From: Bacteroides ovatus
GTDB lineage: Bacteria; Bacteroidota; Bacteroidia; Bacteroidales; Bacteroidaceae
NCBI RefSeq assembly: GCF_001314995.1
Contig: NZ_CP012938.1
Location: 620,001-684,000, forward strand
Direction of reading: 5' to 3'
DNA length: 64,000 nt
The position numbers were made by a program, and so were the translations under genes. This document shows positions 17,478 to 26,420 of the stretch, piece after piece (within the stretch, counting starts at the first letter, position 1; every line of letters starts with the position of its first letter). The notes beneath the pieces were generated by a model. That model made no database searches. It was not told the DNA's origin and saw only the letters and a program-made list of their open reading frames with translations.

Positions 17478-18083
17478 CTATTTTGAGAGCTGGAATCCGA
17501 GCATCATTCCATCGTAATTTTCGGCCAGTGAACTAACTGTTTTCAGTGCGGTACTGCTACTTTTGCTACCGATGAAAGCCATTAGTTTCAACAGTTTGTC
17601 CGAGTTGAACAGTAACTCCAGTGAACTGGAACTGCAATTTACTTTAGCGTGCAGATTCAGAAGTTTCAAATACTTCAAATCAACTTGTTTGGTTGAAGCA
17701 TTGTAGGAGTAAGTGCCTTTCAATGTTTTCTTGCCCACCGTGCTGGTGAAAGTACTGTCGGCATTGAAAGTGAAACTCATCTGGCCGTCTTTAATACCTA
17801 TTTTGCTTAATTGTTCGTTCAGCTTATTTTCAGCCATAGTAGCTGCGGCAGCTCCGCCTGCTTTCATTAGTAAGTTATCCGATTCGAACTCTACCGCCGA
17901 ACCTTTGTAGCTCCATGTTCCGGTCATGTCGATAGATTCGGTGGTTCCGGTGATGGCATTTACTACTTTTGAAATGTTGTCCTTATTAAATAAGTCGGAC
18001 CATGATTGCGCCTGGCTGTTAGTCGCCATCAGCATAAATACTGCCATAAAGGCAATAGATAAAAAATTCTTTTTCATTTTCAT
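17478..18083 (-). CDS. DUF4923-family exported lipocalin-like protein
   Basis: A protein of about 201 residues with a signal peptide (MKKNFLSIAFMAVFMLMATN, cleavage after SQAQ). The body matches the DUF4923 family of Bacteroidetes: DLFNKDNISKVVNAITG, DMTGTWSYKGSAVEFES, then a beta-rich region with MSFTFNADSTFTSTVGKKTL and a C-terminal SLAENYDGMMLGFQLSK. The function is unknown; the pattern suggests a small periplasmic beta-barrel. The frame opens at 18101, inside engB, but the ATGs at 18083 or 18077 give a proper signal peptide and follow a GAAAGAAG-like ribosome site. It lies 7 bases after engB. Confidence 0.82.
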   Translation of the reverse strand: MKMKKNFLSIAFMAVFMLMATNSQAQSWSDLFNKDNISKVVNAITGTTESIDMTGTWSYKGSAVEFESDNLLMKAGGAAAATMAENKLNEQLSKIGIKDGQMSFTFNADSTFTSTVGKKTLKGTYSYNASTKQVDLKYLKLLNLHAKVNCSSSSLELLFNSDKLLKLMAFIGSKSSSTALKTVSSLAENYDGMMLGFQLSK

Positions 18084-18090
18084 TCTTCTT

Positions 18091-18696
18091 TCATTTAACA
18101 TTGAGATCCTTGTTTATGTTTTCTATGTAGTTGAGTATATCAATACGTCCTGTGCGGTCTTCCGAGGAAGATACGAAGTGAGGAGGGAGCTCTTCCCATT
18201 GTTTGCCCAACTCACGTAAATAGGCATTGATATTCATTTTTAAACGTCCACCTTTTAGCTTGTCGGCTTTGGTAAAGATGATAGAGAAGGGGATACCGTT
18301 CTCGCCCAGCCATTCCATAAACTCGAGGTCTATTTTTTGAGGTTCCAGCCGGCTGTCTATCAGGACAAAGAGGTTGGTCATTTGCTCCCGTTCCAAGATA
18401 TAATCTTCGATTATAGTGCGTATCTGGTCTTTCCCTTTTTGTCCGCGTCGGGCATAGCCATATCCCGGAAGGTCGACGAGATACCAATTCTTATTGATAA
18501 GGAAGTGGTTGATTAACATCGTTTTTCCCGGAGTGGAAGAGGTCATGGCCAGACCTTTACGGCTGGTCAACATATTGATAAGACTTGATTTTCCCACATT
18601 CGAACGGCCTATAAAGGCATATTCCGGGAAAATACCGGCCGGGCATTTCTTCACGTCCGTATTGCTAATCACAAATTCAGCACTTGTTATTTCCAT
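18091..18696 (-). CDS. engB: Ribosome biogenesis GTP-binding protein EngB/YsxC (YihA)
   Basis: A 201-residue TRAFAC-class GTPase needed for assembly of the large ribosomal subunit. G1 is [11 protein letters not shown] (about residues 31-41), G2 the TSSTPGKT segment, G3 [11 protein letters not shown], and G4 TKADKL; the C-terminal [19 protein letters not shown] is also typical. The length is normal. The DUF4923 gene follows closely on the same strand. A fourfold 22-bp repeat lies just upstream (18726-18805), where its promoter would be expected. Confidence 0.95.
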   Translation of the reverse strand: MEITSAEFVISNTDVKKCPAGIFPEYAFIGRSNVGKSSLINMLTSRKGLAMTSSTPGKTMLINHFLINKNWYLVDLPGYGYARRGQKGKDQIRTIIEDYILEREQMTNLFVLIDSRLEPQKIDLEFMEWLGENGIPFSIIFTKADKLKGGRLKMNINAYLRELGKQWEELPPHFVSSSEDRTGRIDILNYIENINKDLNVK

Positions 18697-18725
18697 TTTC
18701 TTGTCATTTATTTCTTTATAAAATC

Positions 18726-18805
18726 GTTTATAATAAACTCGCTCATCGTTTATAATAAACTATTGCGCAGTTTATAATAAACTCTGCCATTATTTATTAT
18801 AAACT
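18726..18805. repeat. Four tandem 22-bp units with a near-palindromic GTTTATAATAAACT core, upstream of engB
   Basis: Cores begin at 18726, 18748, 18770 and about 18792, an exact 22-base period. The first three read GTTTATAATAAACT; the fourth reads ATTTATTATAAACT, nearly the inverted form. The 8-base spacers differ (CGCTCATC, ATTGCGCA, CTGCCATT). The core is close to a perfect palindrome, as expected of dimeric protein binding sites. The block ends 30 bases above the engB start and runs almost to the symporter stop. Confidence 0.8.
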
Positions 18806-18820
18806 CTGGAGTACCTGTTT

Positions 18821-20275
18821 TTATGGCACTTTCAGCGTTTTCTCTTTTTTGGACATACACATTAACCCTGCAAAGGTAAGCGTTCCATTTAACATTAGCA
18901 ATTCATAACCGAATTTATATCCGGTTTCTTTTCCAATCCACCAGTTGGCAAGATAGCAGAACAGTGGTGAAAGGATGGCTATGAGAGGAACCCACCGGTC
19001 GTTCGTTTGCCTGCGTGTAAAAAGTCCGAAAGCAAACATTCCGAGCAGGGGGCCGTATGTGTAGGAGGCGATGATATATATGGCGTCAATAACGCTCTTA
19101 TTATTAAGTATTTCTACCAGGCAGATGAAGAATGCCAATAAGACTGATAACGATAAATGCACTTTGTCTCTTTTGCGACGTGCCGTTTCTTCTGTGTCTT
19201 TTTCCGTATTTAGCAGATCTACGCATACACTGGTTGTCATGGCTGTCAGGGCGGAATCCGAGTTGCTGAAAGCTGCTGCGATAATACCGATTGTAAAAAG
19301 TACCAATACGGATTGTCCCAGATAACCTTGGGCTGCAAACATGGGCAGTATATCATCATTCATGGCTGGCAGTTCGAGTTGCATTTGTCCCGCTAGCGCT
19401 ATCAATAGAATTCCCAAGCATAGAAAAAGGAAATTTAGCGGAATGAATGAGAAACCGTAGCAGTACATGTTTTTTTGTGCTTCCCGGAGGTTCCGGCAAG
19501 AAAGATTCTTTTGCATCATATCCTGATCCAGTCCGGTCATTACGATGACAATGAAGATACCACTGAAGAACTGTTTGAAGAAGTTTTGCCGGGATACCCA
19601 GTCGTCAAATACAAAAATACGGCTGTGTTCGCTGTTTTGGATTGTTTGCACAATGCCGCTGAAGTTAAGGTCTAATCTTTGGATCGTAAAATAGATGATA
19701 AAAATCAGAGCGGCAATCAGGCAAAATGTTTGTAAGGTATCTGTCCACACGATGGTCTTTATTCCGCTTTTATGAGTATATATCCATACCAATGCAACCG
19801 AACCGACAGCAATCAGCCAAAAGGGAACGTGCATTTCCTGAAATACATACGTATGGAGAATGAGGCATACCAGATAAAGTTTGGCTGCGGTTCCCAACAT
19901 GCGTGACAGCAGAAAGAAAAAGGAACCGGTGCGATAGGCACGCACCCCGATGCGGGTGCCGAGATATCCGTAGATACTTGTCAGATTCAATTTATAATAT
20001 AAAGGAAGTAAGATATGGGCTACGGCCATGTATCCGAAGAAAAATCCGAGTACCGTTTGCATATACGTCATATCCATTCCGCGCACCATTCCCGGTACAG
20101 AGACGAAAGTGACTCCGGAGATAGAGGCGCCAATCATTCCAAAAGAGACTATATACCAAGGTGATTGGTTTTCTCCCTTGAAGAACGCTGCATTCGATCC
20201 GCCCTTACGTCCGGTGATACGGGCTATTAGTAATAATACCGCGAAGTAGCAAAGAATAGTGACTAGTATCATCAT
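18821..20275 (-). CDS. Sodium:solute symporter (SSS family)
   Basis: An inner-membrane carrier of about 484 residues with 13 or so hydrophobic segments. The SSS signature is present: [19 protein letters not shown] with the [12 protein letters not shown] loop, a YGYLGTRIG segment, [14 protein letters not shown] and [20 protein letters not shown]. The family couples sodium to uptake of sugars, sialic acid, amino acids or vitamins; the substrate cannot be told here. The frame opens at 20422, but the ATGs at 20275/20272 follow a TACCTTTG -7 box and start the first membrane helix. It diverges from recR with only 91 bases between the two starts. Confidence 0.88.
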   Translation of the reverse strand: MMILVTILCYFAVLLLIARITGRKGGSNAAFFKGENQSPWYIVSFGMIGASISGVTFVSVPGMVRGMDMTYMQTVLGFFFGYMAVAHILLPLYYKLNLTSIYGYLGTRIGVRAYRTGSFFFLLSRMLGTAAKLYLVCLILHTYVFQEMHVPFWLIAVGSVALVWIYTHKSGIKTIVWTDTLQTFCLIAALIFIIYFTIQRLDLNFSGIVQTIQNSEHSRIFVFDDWVSRQNFFKQFFSGIFIVIVMTGLDQDMMQKNLSCRNLREAQKNMYCYGFSFIPLNFLFLCLGILLIALAGQMQLELPAMNDDILPMFAAQGYLGQSVLVLFTIGIIAAAFSNSDSALTAMTTSVCVDLLNTEKDTEETARRKRDKVHLSLSVLLAFFICLVEILNNKSVIDAIYIIASYTYGPLLGMFAFGLFTRRQTNDRWVPLIAILSPLFCYLANWWIGKETGYKFGYELLMLNGTLTFAGLMCMSKKEKTLKVP

Positions 20276-20283
20276 AACAGATG

Positions 20284-20291
20284 CAAAGGTA
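20284..20291 (-). promoter_or_regulatory. -7 promoter box TACCTTTG for the symporter
   Basis: The minus strand reads TACCTTTG 8 bases above the ATG at 20275. It faces the recR promoter box at 20325-20332, so the two promoters lie back to back within 50 bases. Confidence 0.5.
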
Positions 20292-20324
20292 GCAATTTTT
20301 GTAGGTATTAAAAACAATAATCTG

Positions 20325-20332
20325 TATCTTTG
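20325..20332 (+). promoter_or_regulatory. -7 promoter box TATCTTTG for recR
   Basis: TATCTTTG lies 35 bases upstream of the recR ATG at 20367. A TTTTTG that could serve as -33 ends at 20301, giving a spacer of 23, longer than the usual 19-21. Confidence 0.55.
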
Positions 20333-20366
20333 CAGGGTTTTATCGATAGAACAGCAAATATTATCT

Positions 20367-20984
20367 ATGAACCAACAATATCCTTCTATACTGCTTGAAA
20401 AGGCAGTCGGCGAATTTTCCAAACTTCCGGGTATCGGGCGTAAGACGGCTATGAGGCTTGTTCTGCATCTGCTCCGTCAGGATACGGCTACTGTGGAAGC
20501 TTTCGGAAATTCTATCATAACGTTGAAACGTGAGGTGAAATACTGCAAAGTGTGTCATAATATATCCGATACTGAAACTTGCCAGATTTGTGCTAATCCG
20601 CAACGGGATGCTTCCACTGTCTGTGTGGTGGAAAATATCCGTGATGTAATGGCGGTAGAGGCAACCCAGCAGTATCGCGGGCTTTATCATGTTTTGGGTG
20701 GGGTTATTTCTCCAATGGACGGAGTCGGACCGAGTGACCTTCAAATTGAAAGCCTGGTGCAGCGGGTGGCTGAAGGTGGAATCAAAGAAGTTATTCTGGC
20801 ATTGAGCACTACGATGGAGGGGGATACTACCAACTTCTATATCTATCGCAAGCTGGATAAACTAGGGGTTAAACTAAGTGTGATAGCCCGTGGCATATCG
20901 ATTGGTGATGAACTTGAATATGCCGATGAAGTGACTTTAGGACGCAGCATTGTGAACCGGACGCTTTTTACCGGAACTGTATAA
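20367..20984 (+). CDS. recR: Recombination mediator protein RecR
   Basis: Works with RecFO to load RecA on gapped DNA. The 205-residue protein has the helix-hairpin-helix [20 protein letters not shown], a four-cysteine zinc site ([16 protein letters not shown]), and a Toprim domain ([20 protein letters not shown], then [17 protein letters not shown]). The end [20 protein letters not shown] is also typical. The frame opens at 20259, but the ATG at 20367 is the family start and follows the TATCTTTG promoter box. The next gene lies 26 bases downstream. Confidence 0.95.
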   Translation: MNQQYPSILLEKAVGEFSKLPGIGRKTAMRLVLHLLRQDTATVEAFGNSIITLKREVKYCKVCHNISDTETCQICANPQRDASTVCVVENIRDVMAVEATQQYRGLYHVLGGVISPMDGVGPSDLQIESLVQRVAEGGIKEVILALSTTMEGDTTNFYIYRKLDKLGVKLSVIARGISIGDELEYADEVTLGRSIVNRTLFTGTV

Positions 20985-21010
20985 TCATTATTAATTATTT
21001 AAGAACGAAC

Positions 21011-21469
21011 ATGGAAGAACAGATAAAACGAGCTGTCAGAAATTTGAATATCAGTTATGTTTTCTTTTGGGTGCTCCCGGCATTTTTGCTTGGGGCAGGA
21101 GAGTTTGAACTCTATCCCGTAGGAGGTTTGGTAGATAACGCACCGGCTATCTACTATTTTGAGACGGTCGGCATTTTGCTCACTGCTTTGTGTGTGCCTC
21201 TTTCTCTCAAATTATTTAGCTTGGTGCTTAAGAAAAAGATAGATCACATGACTATCACGCTTGCCTTGAAGCGATATGTGCAATGGAACATTGTTCGCTT
21301 GGGAGTGCTTGAAGTAGCTATTGTGGTGAACCTTTTGTGTTACTACCTGACGTTGAGCAATACGGGTAATCTCTGTATGCTGATTGGCCTGACAGCGTCA
21401 CTTTTCTGTCTGCCCAGCGAGAAGAGATTGCGTAACGAACTTCACATTGCAAAAGAAGAAAAGCTATGA
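21011..21469 (+). CDS. Unrecognised four-helix membrane protein
   Basis: I do not recognise this 152-residue protein. It has four predicted membrane segments (about 14-32, 48-70, 92-113, 118-134), short loops and a charged C-terminal tail (SEKRLRNELHIAKEEKL). No catalytic motif is visible. It lies 26 bases after recR and overlaps the start of the GNAT gene by 4 bases (ATGA), so the three are probably one transcript. The layout suggests an ordinary housekeeping-associated hypothetical of Bacteroides. Confidence 0.75.
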   Translation: MEEQIKRAVRNLNISYVFFWVLPAFLLGAGEFELYPVGGLVDNAPAIYYFETVGILLTALCVPLSLKLFSLVLKKKIDHMTITLALKRYVQWNIVRLGVLEVAIVVNLLCYYLTLSNTGNLCMLIGLTASLFCLPSEKRLRNELHIAKEEKL

Positions 21470-22002
21470 GACAGTCCTTCTTGATGAACGATCGTATCTA
21501 TCTTCGTGCGGTAGAACCGGAAGATATGGATATAATGTATGAGATGGAAAATGATCCTTCGATGTGGGACATCAGTAACTTTACGGTTCCATACTCCCGT
21601 TACGTGTTGCGCCAATATATTGAAGGTTCGCAGTGTGATGTGTTTGCGGATAAGCAATTACGTCTGATGATTGTGCGCAAATCCGACCAGTGTATACTTG
21701 GTACGATTGATATTACGGATTTCGTTCCCCTTCATTCGCGGGGAGAAGTAGGAATTGCCGTGCATAAGGATTATCGGCAGCAAGGTTATGCCACCGACGC
21801 ATTGAAGCTGCTTTGTGAATATGCTTTTGATTTTCTGTCTTTAAGTCAGCTTTATGCACATGTCACGACAGATAATGACGTTTGTGTAAAGCTGTTCACG
21901 TCTTGTGGCTTCGTTCAATGCGGATTATTGAAAAACTGGCTGCAAGTGGAGGGCTGCTACAAAGATGCATTGCTCCTCCAATGTTTGAATCCTAAGAAAT
22001 AA
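21466..22002 (+). CDS. GNAT-family N-acetyltransferase (RimJ/RimL-like)
   Basis: A 178-residue acetyl-CoA-dependent transferase of the RimJ/RimL or spermidine-acetyltransferase-like branch (Acetyltransf_3). The start ILRAVEPEDMD-like segment (YLRAVEPEDMDIMYEMENDP) and the acetyl-CoA loop HKDYRQQGYATDALKLL fit, as does YAHVTTDNDVCVKLFTSCGF. The acceptor is not known; ribosomal protein, amino acid or polyamine are possible. It overlaps the membrane protein gene by 4 bases and ends 4 bases before the convergent AlgH-like gene. Confidence 0.88.
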   Translation: MRQSFLMNDRIYLRAVEPEDMDIMYEMENDPSMWDISNFTVPYSRYVLRQYIEGSQCDVFADKQLRLMIVRKSDQCILGTIDITDFVPLHSRGEVGIAVHKDYRQQGYATDALKLLCEYAFDFLSLSQLYAHVTTDNDVCVKLFTSCGFVQCGLLKNWLQVEGCYKDALLLQCLNPKK

Positions 22003-22006
22003 AATA

Positions 22007-22597
22007 TTAGTTGAGAGTAGGCACTTGTGGGAAGCGTGACCACGTTTCGTACTTGCTGCCTAGTTTCTCTAAAGCAGTCCGCCACATATCTTTGATATTG
22101 TTTTTCATCAGATATGATTTTTCTTCTTCAGACACCAACCATGTGTTTTCTCTGATTTCGTTATTTAACTGTTCGCTATCCCAACCGGAATATCCCAAGA
22201 AGAAACGAATGCATTCACTGATTTTATTCCCTTGTAATATATATTTCTTTATTTCATCAAAATCTCCATTCAGATAAAGCCCTTTACTGATAGAAATGGA
22301 TCCGGGGATATCAGATAATGTGTGGAGATAAAATAGGGTATCAGTGGCAATAGGTCCACCTTTGTATAGAGGAATCTCATCCAGATATTTAAATTCCATG
22401 ATGATATCGTTAAGGAACAATGGCAGTTGCTTGTTGATAACCAATCCCATACTTCCTTCATCCGTATGATCGACCAGTAAAATTACGGATCTGCCAAACG
22501 TTGCGTCACGTAGAAAAGGTTCTGATATTAAAATCCTTCCTCTCGATGGCAACACATTATTCGATTGAATCTTAAATATGTCAGAGTCGATATTCAT
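22007..22597 (-). CDS. YqgE/AlgH-family protein
   Basis: A 196-residue member of the UPF0301/AlgH family. Motifs are [44 protein letters not shown] and [17 protein letters not shown]. The family is widespread and structurally known but has no proven biochemical function. The frame opens at 22630, which lies inside a terminator hairpin (22612-22650); the ATG at 22597 gives the family start [10 protein letters not shown]. Confidence 0.9.
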   Translation of the reverse strand: MNIDSDIFKIQSNNVLPSRGRILISEPFLRDATFGRSVILLVDHTDEGSMGLVINKQLPLFLNDIIMEFKYLDEIPLYKGGPIATDTLFYLHTLSDIPGSISISKGLYLNGDFDEIKKYILQGNKISECIRFFLGYSGWDSEQLNNEIRENTWLVSEEEKSYLMKNNIKDMWRTALEKLGSKYETWSRFPQVPTLN

Positions 22598-22611
22598 GCC
22601 ACTAAAGTAAG

Positions 22612-22650
22612 AAAAAAAACGGAATAACAATCGTTCTTTCCGTTTTTTTT
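22612..22650 (-). terminator. Intrinsic terminator between the aminotransferase and AlgH-like genes
   Basis: AAAAAAAACGGAA (22612-22624) and TTCCGTTTTTTTT (22638-22650) form a perfect 13-bp stem whose loop adds an AAC/GTT pair. On the minus strand the stem ends in eight T. It lies downstream of the aminotransferase gene and directly above the AlgH-like start. Confidence 0.8.
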
Positions 22651-22691
22651 CATTTTAAGAATGGCTTTTATGAATATCTTATGTCAAATAA

Positions 22692-24008
22692 TCAGGCTAT
22701 CGGATGATTTTCAGCAAATAGTTTCATTCTTTCATCCAGTTGAGCATATTGGTGGTCTTTAATGAAAGAGGTACACGCGCGCAATCCTTCCTGATGGCTT
22801 CCTGTAGTTACTAATGAGATAGCGCTGACTCCGTAGTACATCAATTCTTTCGCCAGTTCGCCACTGGTCATTCCCGGATAACCGATGGTGAAATAAAATC
22901 CGTCTGCAATCGGCTCGCCCAGATCGTTGTCATATACCAGATGAAAACCGTGACGGAGGAAGATTTCTTTTAATTTCCGTGCTCTTTCACCGTATATCTT
23001 CACTTCGTTAAGGAAATTATATTGTCCTTCGTTGGCAGCTTTCAGCATGGCGGCCATGGCGAACTGTGCAGAATGACTAGTTCCTGAAGAAAGCGCATAA
23101 AGCACACGGTGAATGAAAACCGTTCCGAAAGTTCCGCCACCATATCGTTTGGTCAGTCCCGGATAGCTTCGGTGGTATAGTTTATCAGAGATACAACTTA
23201 CCCCAATACGTTGCCCGGCGTAGCTGAATGCTTTTGAGCCGGAAATCAGCAATACGTAATTGTCCGTATAATGGGCAACTGATGGCTGGAAAGGAGGTTG
23301 ATACGGTTTACTTAAATCTTGGCGGAAGTCCATGGCAAAATAAGCCAAATCCTCCAGAACAATCACATCATACAGTGTTGCCAATTCACCGATAATCCTC
23401 AATTCTTCTTCTTTCAGGCAAATCCAGCTGGGATTATTGGGATTTGAATAAATGATGGCTGATATATTTCCTTTTTTCAGATAGCTTTCCAGTTTCTCTT
23501 TCAGTTTTTCTCCGCGGTAGTCATACACATCAAATGTTTCAAACTTTTGCCCCATTACAACCAACTGCTGTTTCTGTACCGGAAACCCTGGATCGATAAA
23601 CAAAATCGTATCTTTCTTTTCGTCACATTGGCTGCAAGTAAGAAATGAAGCGAATGTACCTTGCATGGAACCAGTGACAGGCACACAACCTTCCGGACTT
23701 AAATCTACGTTGATGAATGCTTTGATAAAGTTGGATGCCTCTTTCTTTAGTTCCGGCAATCCGTTGATGTCGGGATATAGACTGGCAATGCCATTTTGTA
23801 ATGCTTCAATTTCCGCTTTCACGCCTACAGCGGAAGGAGGAAGTCCCGGAACACCCATTTCCATTTTGATAAATTCAACTCCCGATGCTGTTTCTGCTTT
23901 TGAAGCAATGGCTTTCACTTCACGAATGGTAGCTTTGGAAAAATCGACAATTTGAAACTCATTGATGGTTTCGTCAATCAGATGTCGTTCAATTGGTGTA
24001 TTTTTCAT
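22692..24008 (-). CDS. Pyridoxal-phosphate aminotransferase, class I/II fold
   Basis: A 438-residue fold-type I PLP enzyme. The PLP lysine is K259 in ISGSKAFSYAGQRIG, with the R267 that binds the cofactor phosphate; SNPNNPSW (N191), VLEDLAYFAMDF (D220, Y223) and the C-terminal LRACTSFI are also present. Transfer of an amino group from an amino acid to a 2-oxo acid is likely, but the substrate is not clear. It is a lone gene with a TACATTTG -7 box at 24035-24042 and its own terminator. Confidence 0.9.
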   Translation of the reverse strand: MKNTPIERHLIDETINEFQIVDFSKATIREVKAIASKAETASGVEFIKMEMGVPGLPPSAVGVKAEIEALQNGIASLYPDINGLPELKKEASNFIKAFINVDLSPEGCVPVTGSMQGTFASFLTCSQCDEKKDTILFIDPGFPVQKQQLVVMGQKFETFDVYDYRGEKLKEKLESYLKKGNISAIIYSNPNNPSWICLKEEELRIIGELATLYDVIVLEDLAYFAMDFRQDLSKPYQPPFQPSVAHYTDNYVLLISGSKAFSYAGQRIGVSCISDKLYHRSYPGLTKRYGGGTFGTVFIHRVLYALSSGTSHSAQFAMAAMLKAANEGQYNFLNEVKIYGERARKLKEIFLRHGFHLVYDNDLGEPIADGFYFTIGYPGMTSGELAKELMYYGVSAISLVTTGSHQEGLRACTSFIKDHQYAQLDERMKLFAENHPIA

Positions 24009-24034
24009 TCTATTTTCTATTTTATTAGTAGCTG

Positions 24035-24042
24035 CAAATGTA
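24035..24042 (-). promoter_or_regulatory. -7 promoter box TACATTTG for the aminotransferase
   Basis: The minus strand reads TACATTTG about 27 bases upstream of the ATG at 24008. Confidence 0.5.
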
Positions 24043-24093
24043 CACGATAATTCTTAATAAACCCACTTTTTCAGAAAAAAGATACTGAAGCTA

Positions 24094-24123
24094 TTGCAGG
24101 TTTCAAAAAAATATCTACCTTTG
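24094..24123 (+). promoter_or_regulatory. tRNA-Asp promoter, TTG-N19-TACCTTTG
   Basis: TTG (24094-24096), a 19-base spacer and TACCTTTG (24116-24123) match both halves and the spacing of the Bacteroides housekeeping promoter. The tRNA begins 37 bases later. It is one of the two best full promoters in the window. Confidence 0.75.
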
Positions 24124-24160
24124 CATCCGCAATCGAGAGAGATGCTAAAGTGAATATTTT

Positions 24161-24234
24161 GGTGCGTTAGTTCAGTTGGTTAGAATACATGCCTGTCACG
24201 CATGGGGTCACGGGTTCGAGTCCCGTACGCACCG
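24161..24234 (+). tRNA. tRNA-Asp (anticodon GTC)
   Basis: A 74-base cloverleaf. The acceptor stem GGTGCGT pairs with ACGCACC, the discriminator base is G, the D arm is GTTC..GGTTAGAA, the anticodon loop reads CTGTCAC with GTC at 24195-24197, and the T arm is CGGGTTCGAGTCCCG. CCA is not encoded, as is common in Bacteroides. It is followed by a strong terminator. Confidence 0.97.
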
Positions 24235-24245
24235 CATTAGGAAAT

Positions 24246-24284
24246 AAAAAATCCTCTGATTTTCAGTAAATCAGAGGATTTTTT
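24246..24284. terminator. Bidirectional terminator between tRNA-Asp and fabH
   Basis: A perfect 17-bp inverted repeat (AAAAAATCCTCTGATTT / AAATCAGAGGATTTTTT) with a 5-base loop. It has A/T runs on both sides, so it can end both the tRNA and the convergent fabH transcript. Confidence 0.92.
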
Positions 24285-24307
24285 ATTTTGAAGATAGCGA
24301 ATAATCG

Positions 24308-25312
24308 CTATCTCTTTTTTCCATCATATCCCCATTTCACATAGATGGCTCCCCATGCAAATCCTGCTCCAAATGCAGTAAGAATTAGGTTATCTCCTTT
24401 TTTGAATTTATCTTCAAAATCCCAGAGGCAGAGTGGGAGAGTGCCGGCACTAGTGTTACCGTATCGTTCGATGTTGACCATGACCTTTTCGACAGGAACT
24501 TCCAAACGTTGTGTTACGGCGGTGATAATACGTTGATTAGCCTGATGAGGAATTACCCAGTCGATGTTTTCTTTGCTTAGATGGTTTCTTGCAATGATAG
24601 ATTCACAGGCATCAGCCATGTTGGATACTGCATATTTGAATACAGTACGTCCTTCCTGATAGATATAATGCATTTGATTATCCAATGTATAATAAGAAGG
24701 AGTACATATAGAGCCACCCGCTTTAATGTGCAAAAAAGGCAATCCTTTACCATCTGTTCTTAACACAGCATCCATAATGCCAAAATCTTCAGTAGTAGGT
24801 TCAAGCATGACAGCTGCTCCGCCATCACCGAAAATCGGACAAGTTGCCCGGTCGGCATAATTTATTATTGACGACATCTTTTCAGCGCCTACAACTACCA
24901 CTTTCTTGTAATTTCCAGAACGGATAAAATTGGCTCCAGTCTCCAGTGCATATAAAAAACCGCTGCAAACAGCTTGCATGTCAAAAGCAAAAGCTCTTTT
25001 CAGTCCCAGTCTTTCACATAAAATAGAAGCCGTGGAAGGAAAGCGGTAGTCAGGGGTTGTTGTAGCTACAATTATCAGATCAATATCATCCGGATTTGTT
25101 CGGGTGCGTTTTATTAACTGTTTGACAGCTTTACGAGCTATGTAAGAAGTTCCCAGTCCTTCCTCTTTCAAAATACGTCTTTCCTTAATACCAATACGCC
25201 CCATAATCCATTCGTCGGTAGTATCTACCATTTTGGAAATCTCATCATTGGTCAAGATGTAATCGGGTACATATCCTCCGACTCCTGTAATTACTGCGTT
25301 TATTTTTTCCAT
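24308..25312 (-). CDS. fabH: Beta-ketoacyl-ACP synthase III (FabH)
   Basis: Condenses an acyl-CoA, usually acetyl-CoA, with malonyl-ACP to begin fatty-acid synthesis. The 334-residue protein has the catalytic triad C116 ([16 protein letters not shown]), H256 ([10 protein letters not shown]) and N286 ([12 protein letters not shown]). It is a complete and probably active enzyme. It does not lie in a plsX-rpmF cluster here, so it may be a second fabH copy. A TATATTTG -7 box lies at 25376-25383. Confidence 0.94.
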   Translation of the reverse strand: MEKINAVITGVGGYVPDYILTNDEISKMVDTTDEWIMGRIGIKERRILKEEGLGTSYIARKAVKQLIKRTRTNPDDIDLIIVATTTPDYRFPSTASILCERLGLKRAFAFDMQAVCSGFLYALETGANFIRSGNYKKVVVVGAEKMSSIINYADRATCPIFGDGGAAVMLEPTTEDFGIMDAVLRTDGKGLPFLHIKAGGSICTPSYYTLDNQMHYIYQEGRTVFKYAVSNMADACESIIARNHLSKENIDWVIPHQANQRIITAVTQRLEVPVEKVMVNIERYGNTSAGTLPLCLWDFEDKFKKGDNLILTAFGAGFAWGAIYVKWGYDGKKR

Positions 25313-25375
25313 TCGTTTTATCTAGTTTTGGTAAATTGAATAAGGAGGTTCATTCGAAAATCAAAAATGCGGGCG

Positions 25376-25383
25376 CAAATATA
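25376..25383 (-). promoter_or_regulatory. -7 promoter box TATATTTG for fabH
   Basis: The minus strand reads TATATTTG, which leaves a leader of about 60 bases before the ATG at 25312. Confidence 0.5.
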
Positions 25384-25744
25384 TGGAAAAGAGACCGAAT
25401 TCCAATAGTAGTTTGTGAAACTGTAGCCTTTTTAATTAATAAAAAGGAATATTTGACCAAATTTTGTCTAAATTTTTAGCAGGCAATTTTTGTTTAAATG
25501 AAAGAGTTGCTGTAAATAATTGATTCATAAGTAATTGTGAATGTTGCTCCGGTATTGCTAACTACGAAGTTTGTCAAACAACTCGTCATTGTATAAAGAT
25601 GACTTATTGGTTAGAGACTATTTAAATTTTATGCAAATCATATTTTCGCTTCCTTTCTTGTCTTGCAGGTTCAAGATTTTCTTGATGACTTGCAAATGTG
25701 TGTTCTTCTAAATCCATACTGCCATCGGTAATGTATGGTAATAG
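25384..25744. other. Gene-poor AT-rich stretch between fabH and the helicase remnant
   Basis: No convincing gene. The only open frame I see that looks protein-like is 31 codons on the minus strand (25622-25717, starting MDLEEHTFASHQENLEPARQ), rich in charged residues and just downstream of the helicase remnant. I do not recognise it, and it may be debris of the same decayed element. Confidence 0.4.
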
Positions 25745-26188
25745 TCAGTTATTCATCAAGAAAAATATTGTATATGTGAAAATATACACAGCGATATGAT
25801 AACCGGCAGAAGCTGCAGTACGTGCCAGATGCAGTGCAAATGCTGTTTTACCTACCGCAGGACGGGCAGCAATAACGATCTCCTCACCGGGTTGCCAGCC
25901 GCATGTCACCCGGTCAAGGTCGGCAAATCCAGTAGTCAGTCCTGTAGCACTGTTCTTGTTGCTGGCCATGCGGGCCTCTATCAACTTATAGTGTCCTCTA
26001 TGAGTTGTGACGTGGAACGGAGATGTTCGGCAGTACCACATTCATTTTCCAATCGGTCGAGGAGGGTATGGGCATTTGCCAGCGTATCGTCTATATCAGT
26101 TATCCTGATAGTTGGGAAAATAAGCCACTGCCATCTCGGATAGTACGTGGCAACCGTGAAGCAGCCAGTCAAAAGATTGATTATCCAT
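25745..26188 (-). pseudogene. Decayed, truncated DnaB-like replicative helicase fragment
   Basis: The minus strand from an ATG at 26188 reads MDNQSFDWLLHGCHVLSEMA and on to NYQDN before a stop. A shifted frame continues DIDDTLANAHTLLDRLENEC to SQLIEDTIS and a stop. The first frame then resumes with KLIEARMASNKNSATGLTTG and the DnaB-type FADLDRVTCGWQPGEEIVIA, with Walker A AARPAVGKTAFALHLA. Homology ends near YHIAVY, after which the sequence runs into unrelated AT-rich DNA. Two frame changes that cancel, plus loss of the C-terminal motor domain, mark a dead gene. DnaB-like helicases of this kind occur in Bacteroides mobile elements, so this is probably the footprint of one. Confidence 0.75.
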
Positions 26189-26329
26189 TGTTTAAAATAT
26201 TTTAGTACGCCGCAAAATTATGACTCGTTTCATTGGATGAAAAAAACGTTTTTCTGATGCTGGTAATTTAAATGTAAAATAAGTATGAATATTTTTAAAT
26301 AAAAATCTAATTATTTAAACAATCTTTTC

Positions 26330-26337
26330 TATATTTG
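26330..26337 (+). promoter_or_regulatory. -7 promoter box TATATTTG for the IbrAB-like cassette
   Basis: TATATTTG lies 83 bases upstream of the ATG at 26421, the first gene of the cassette. No clear -33 TTTG precedes it at the normal distance. Confidence 0.5.
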
Positions 26338-26339
26338 CA

Positions 26340-26394
26340 TTTGATATTAAATTTTATATGACGGTTTTGTCGATTAATAATCAGTAATATCAAA
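26340..26394. promoter_or_regulatory. Inverted repeat in the leader of the IbrAB-like cassette
   Basis: TTTGATATTA (26340-26349) and TAATATCAAA (26385-26394) are perfect 10-base inverted copies enclosing 35 bases that contain GACGGTTTTGTC. It begins just after the TATATTTG box, where transcription should start, so it could be an operator or an RNA hairpin. Confidence 0.5.
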
Positions 26395-26420
26395 CCATTT
26401 ATATATAACTAAATTTTATA

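Noticed and set aside
18726..18805. Repeat block above engB as a CRISPR array
   Set aside because: The spacers are 8 bases long, far too short, and no cas genes are near.
24161..24234. tRNA-Asp as the integration site of the accessory cassette
   Set aside because: The cassette starts more than 1 kb away beyond fabH, and I saw no direct repeat of the tRNA 3-prime end further right.
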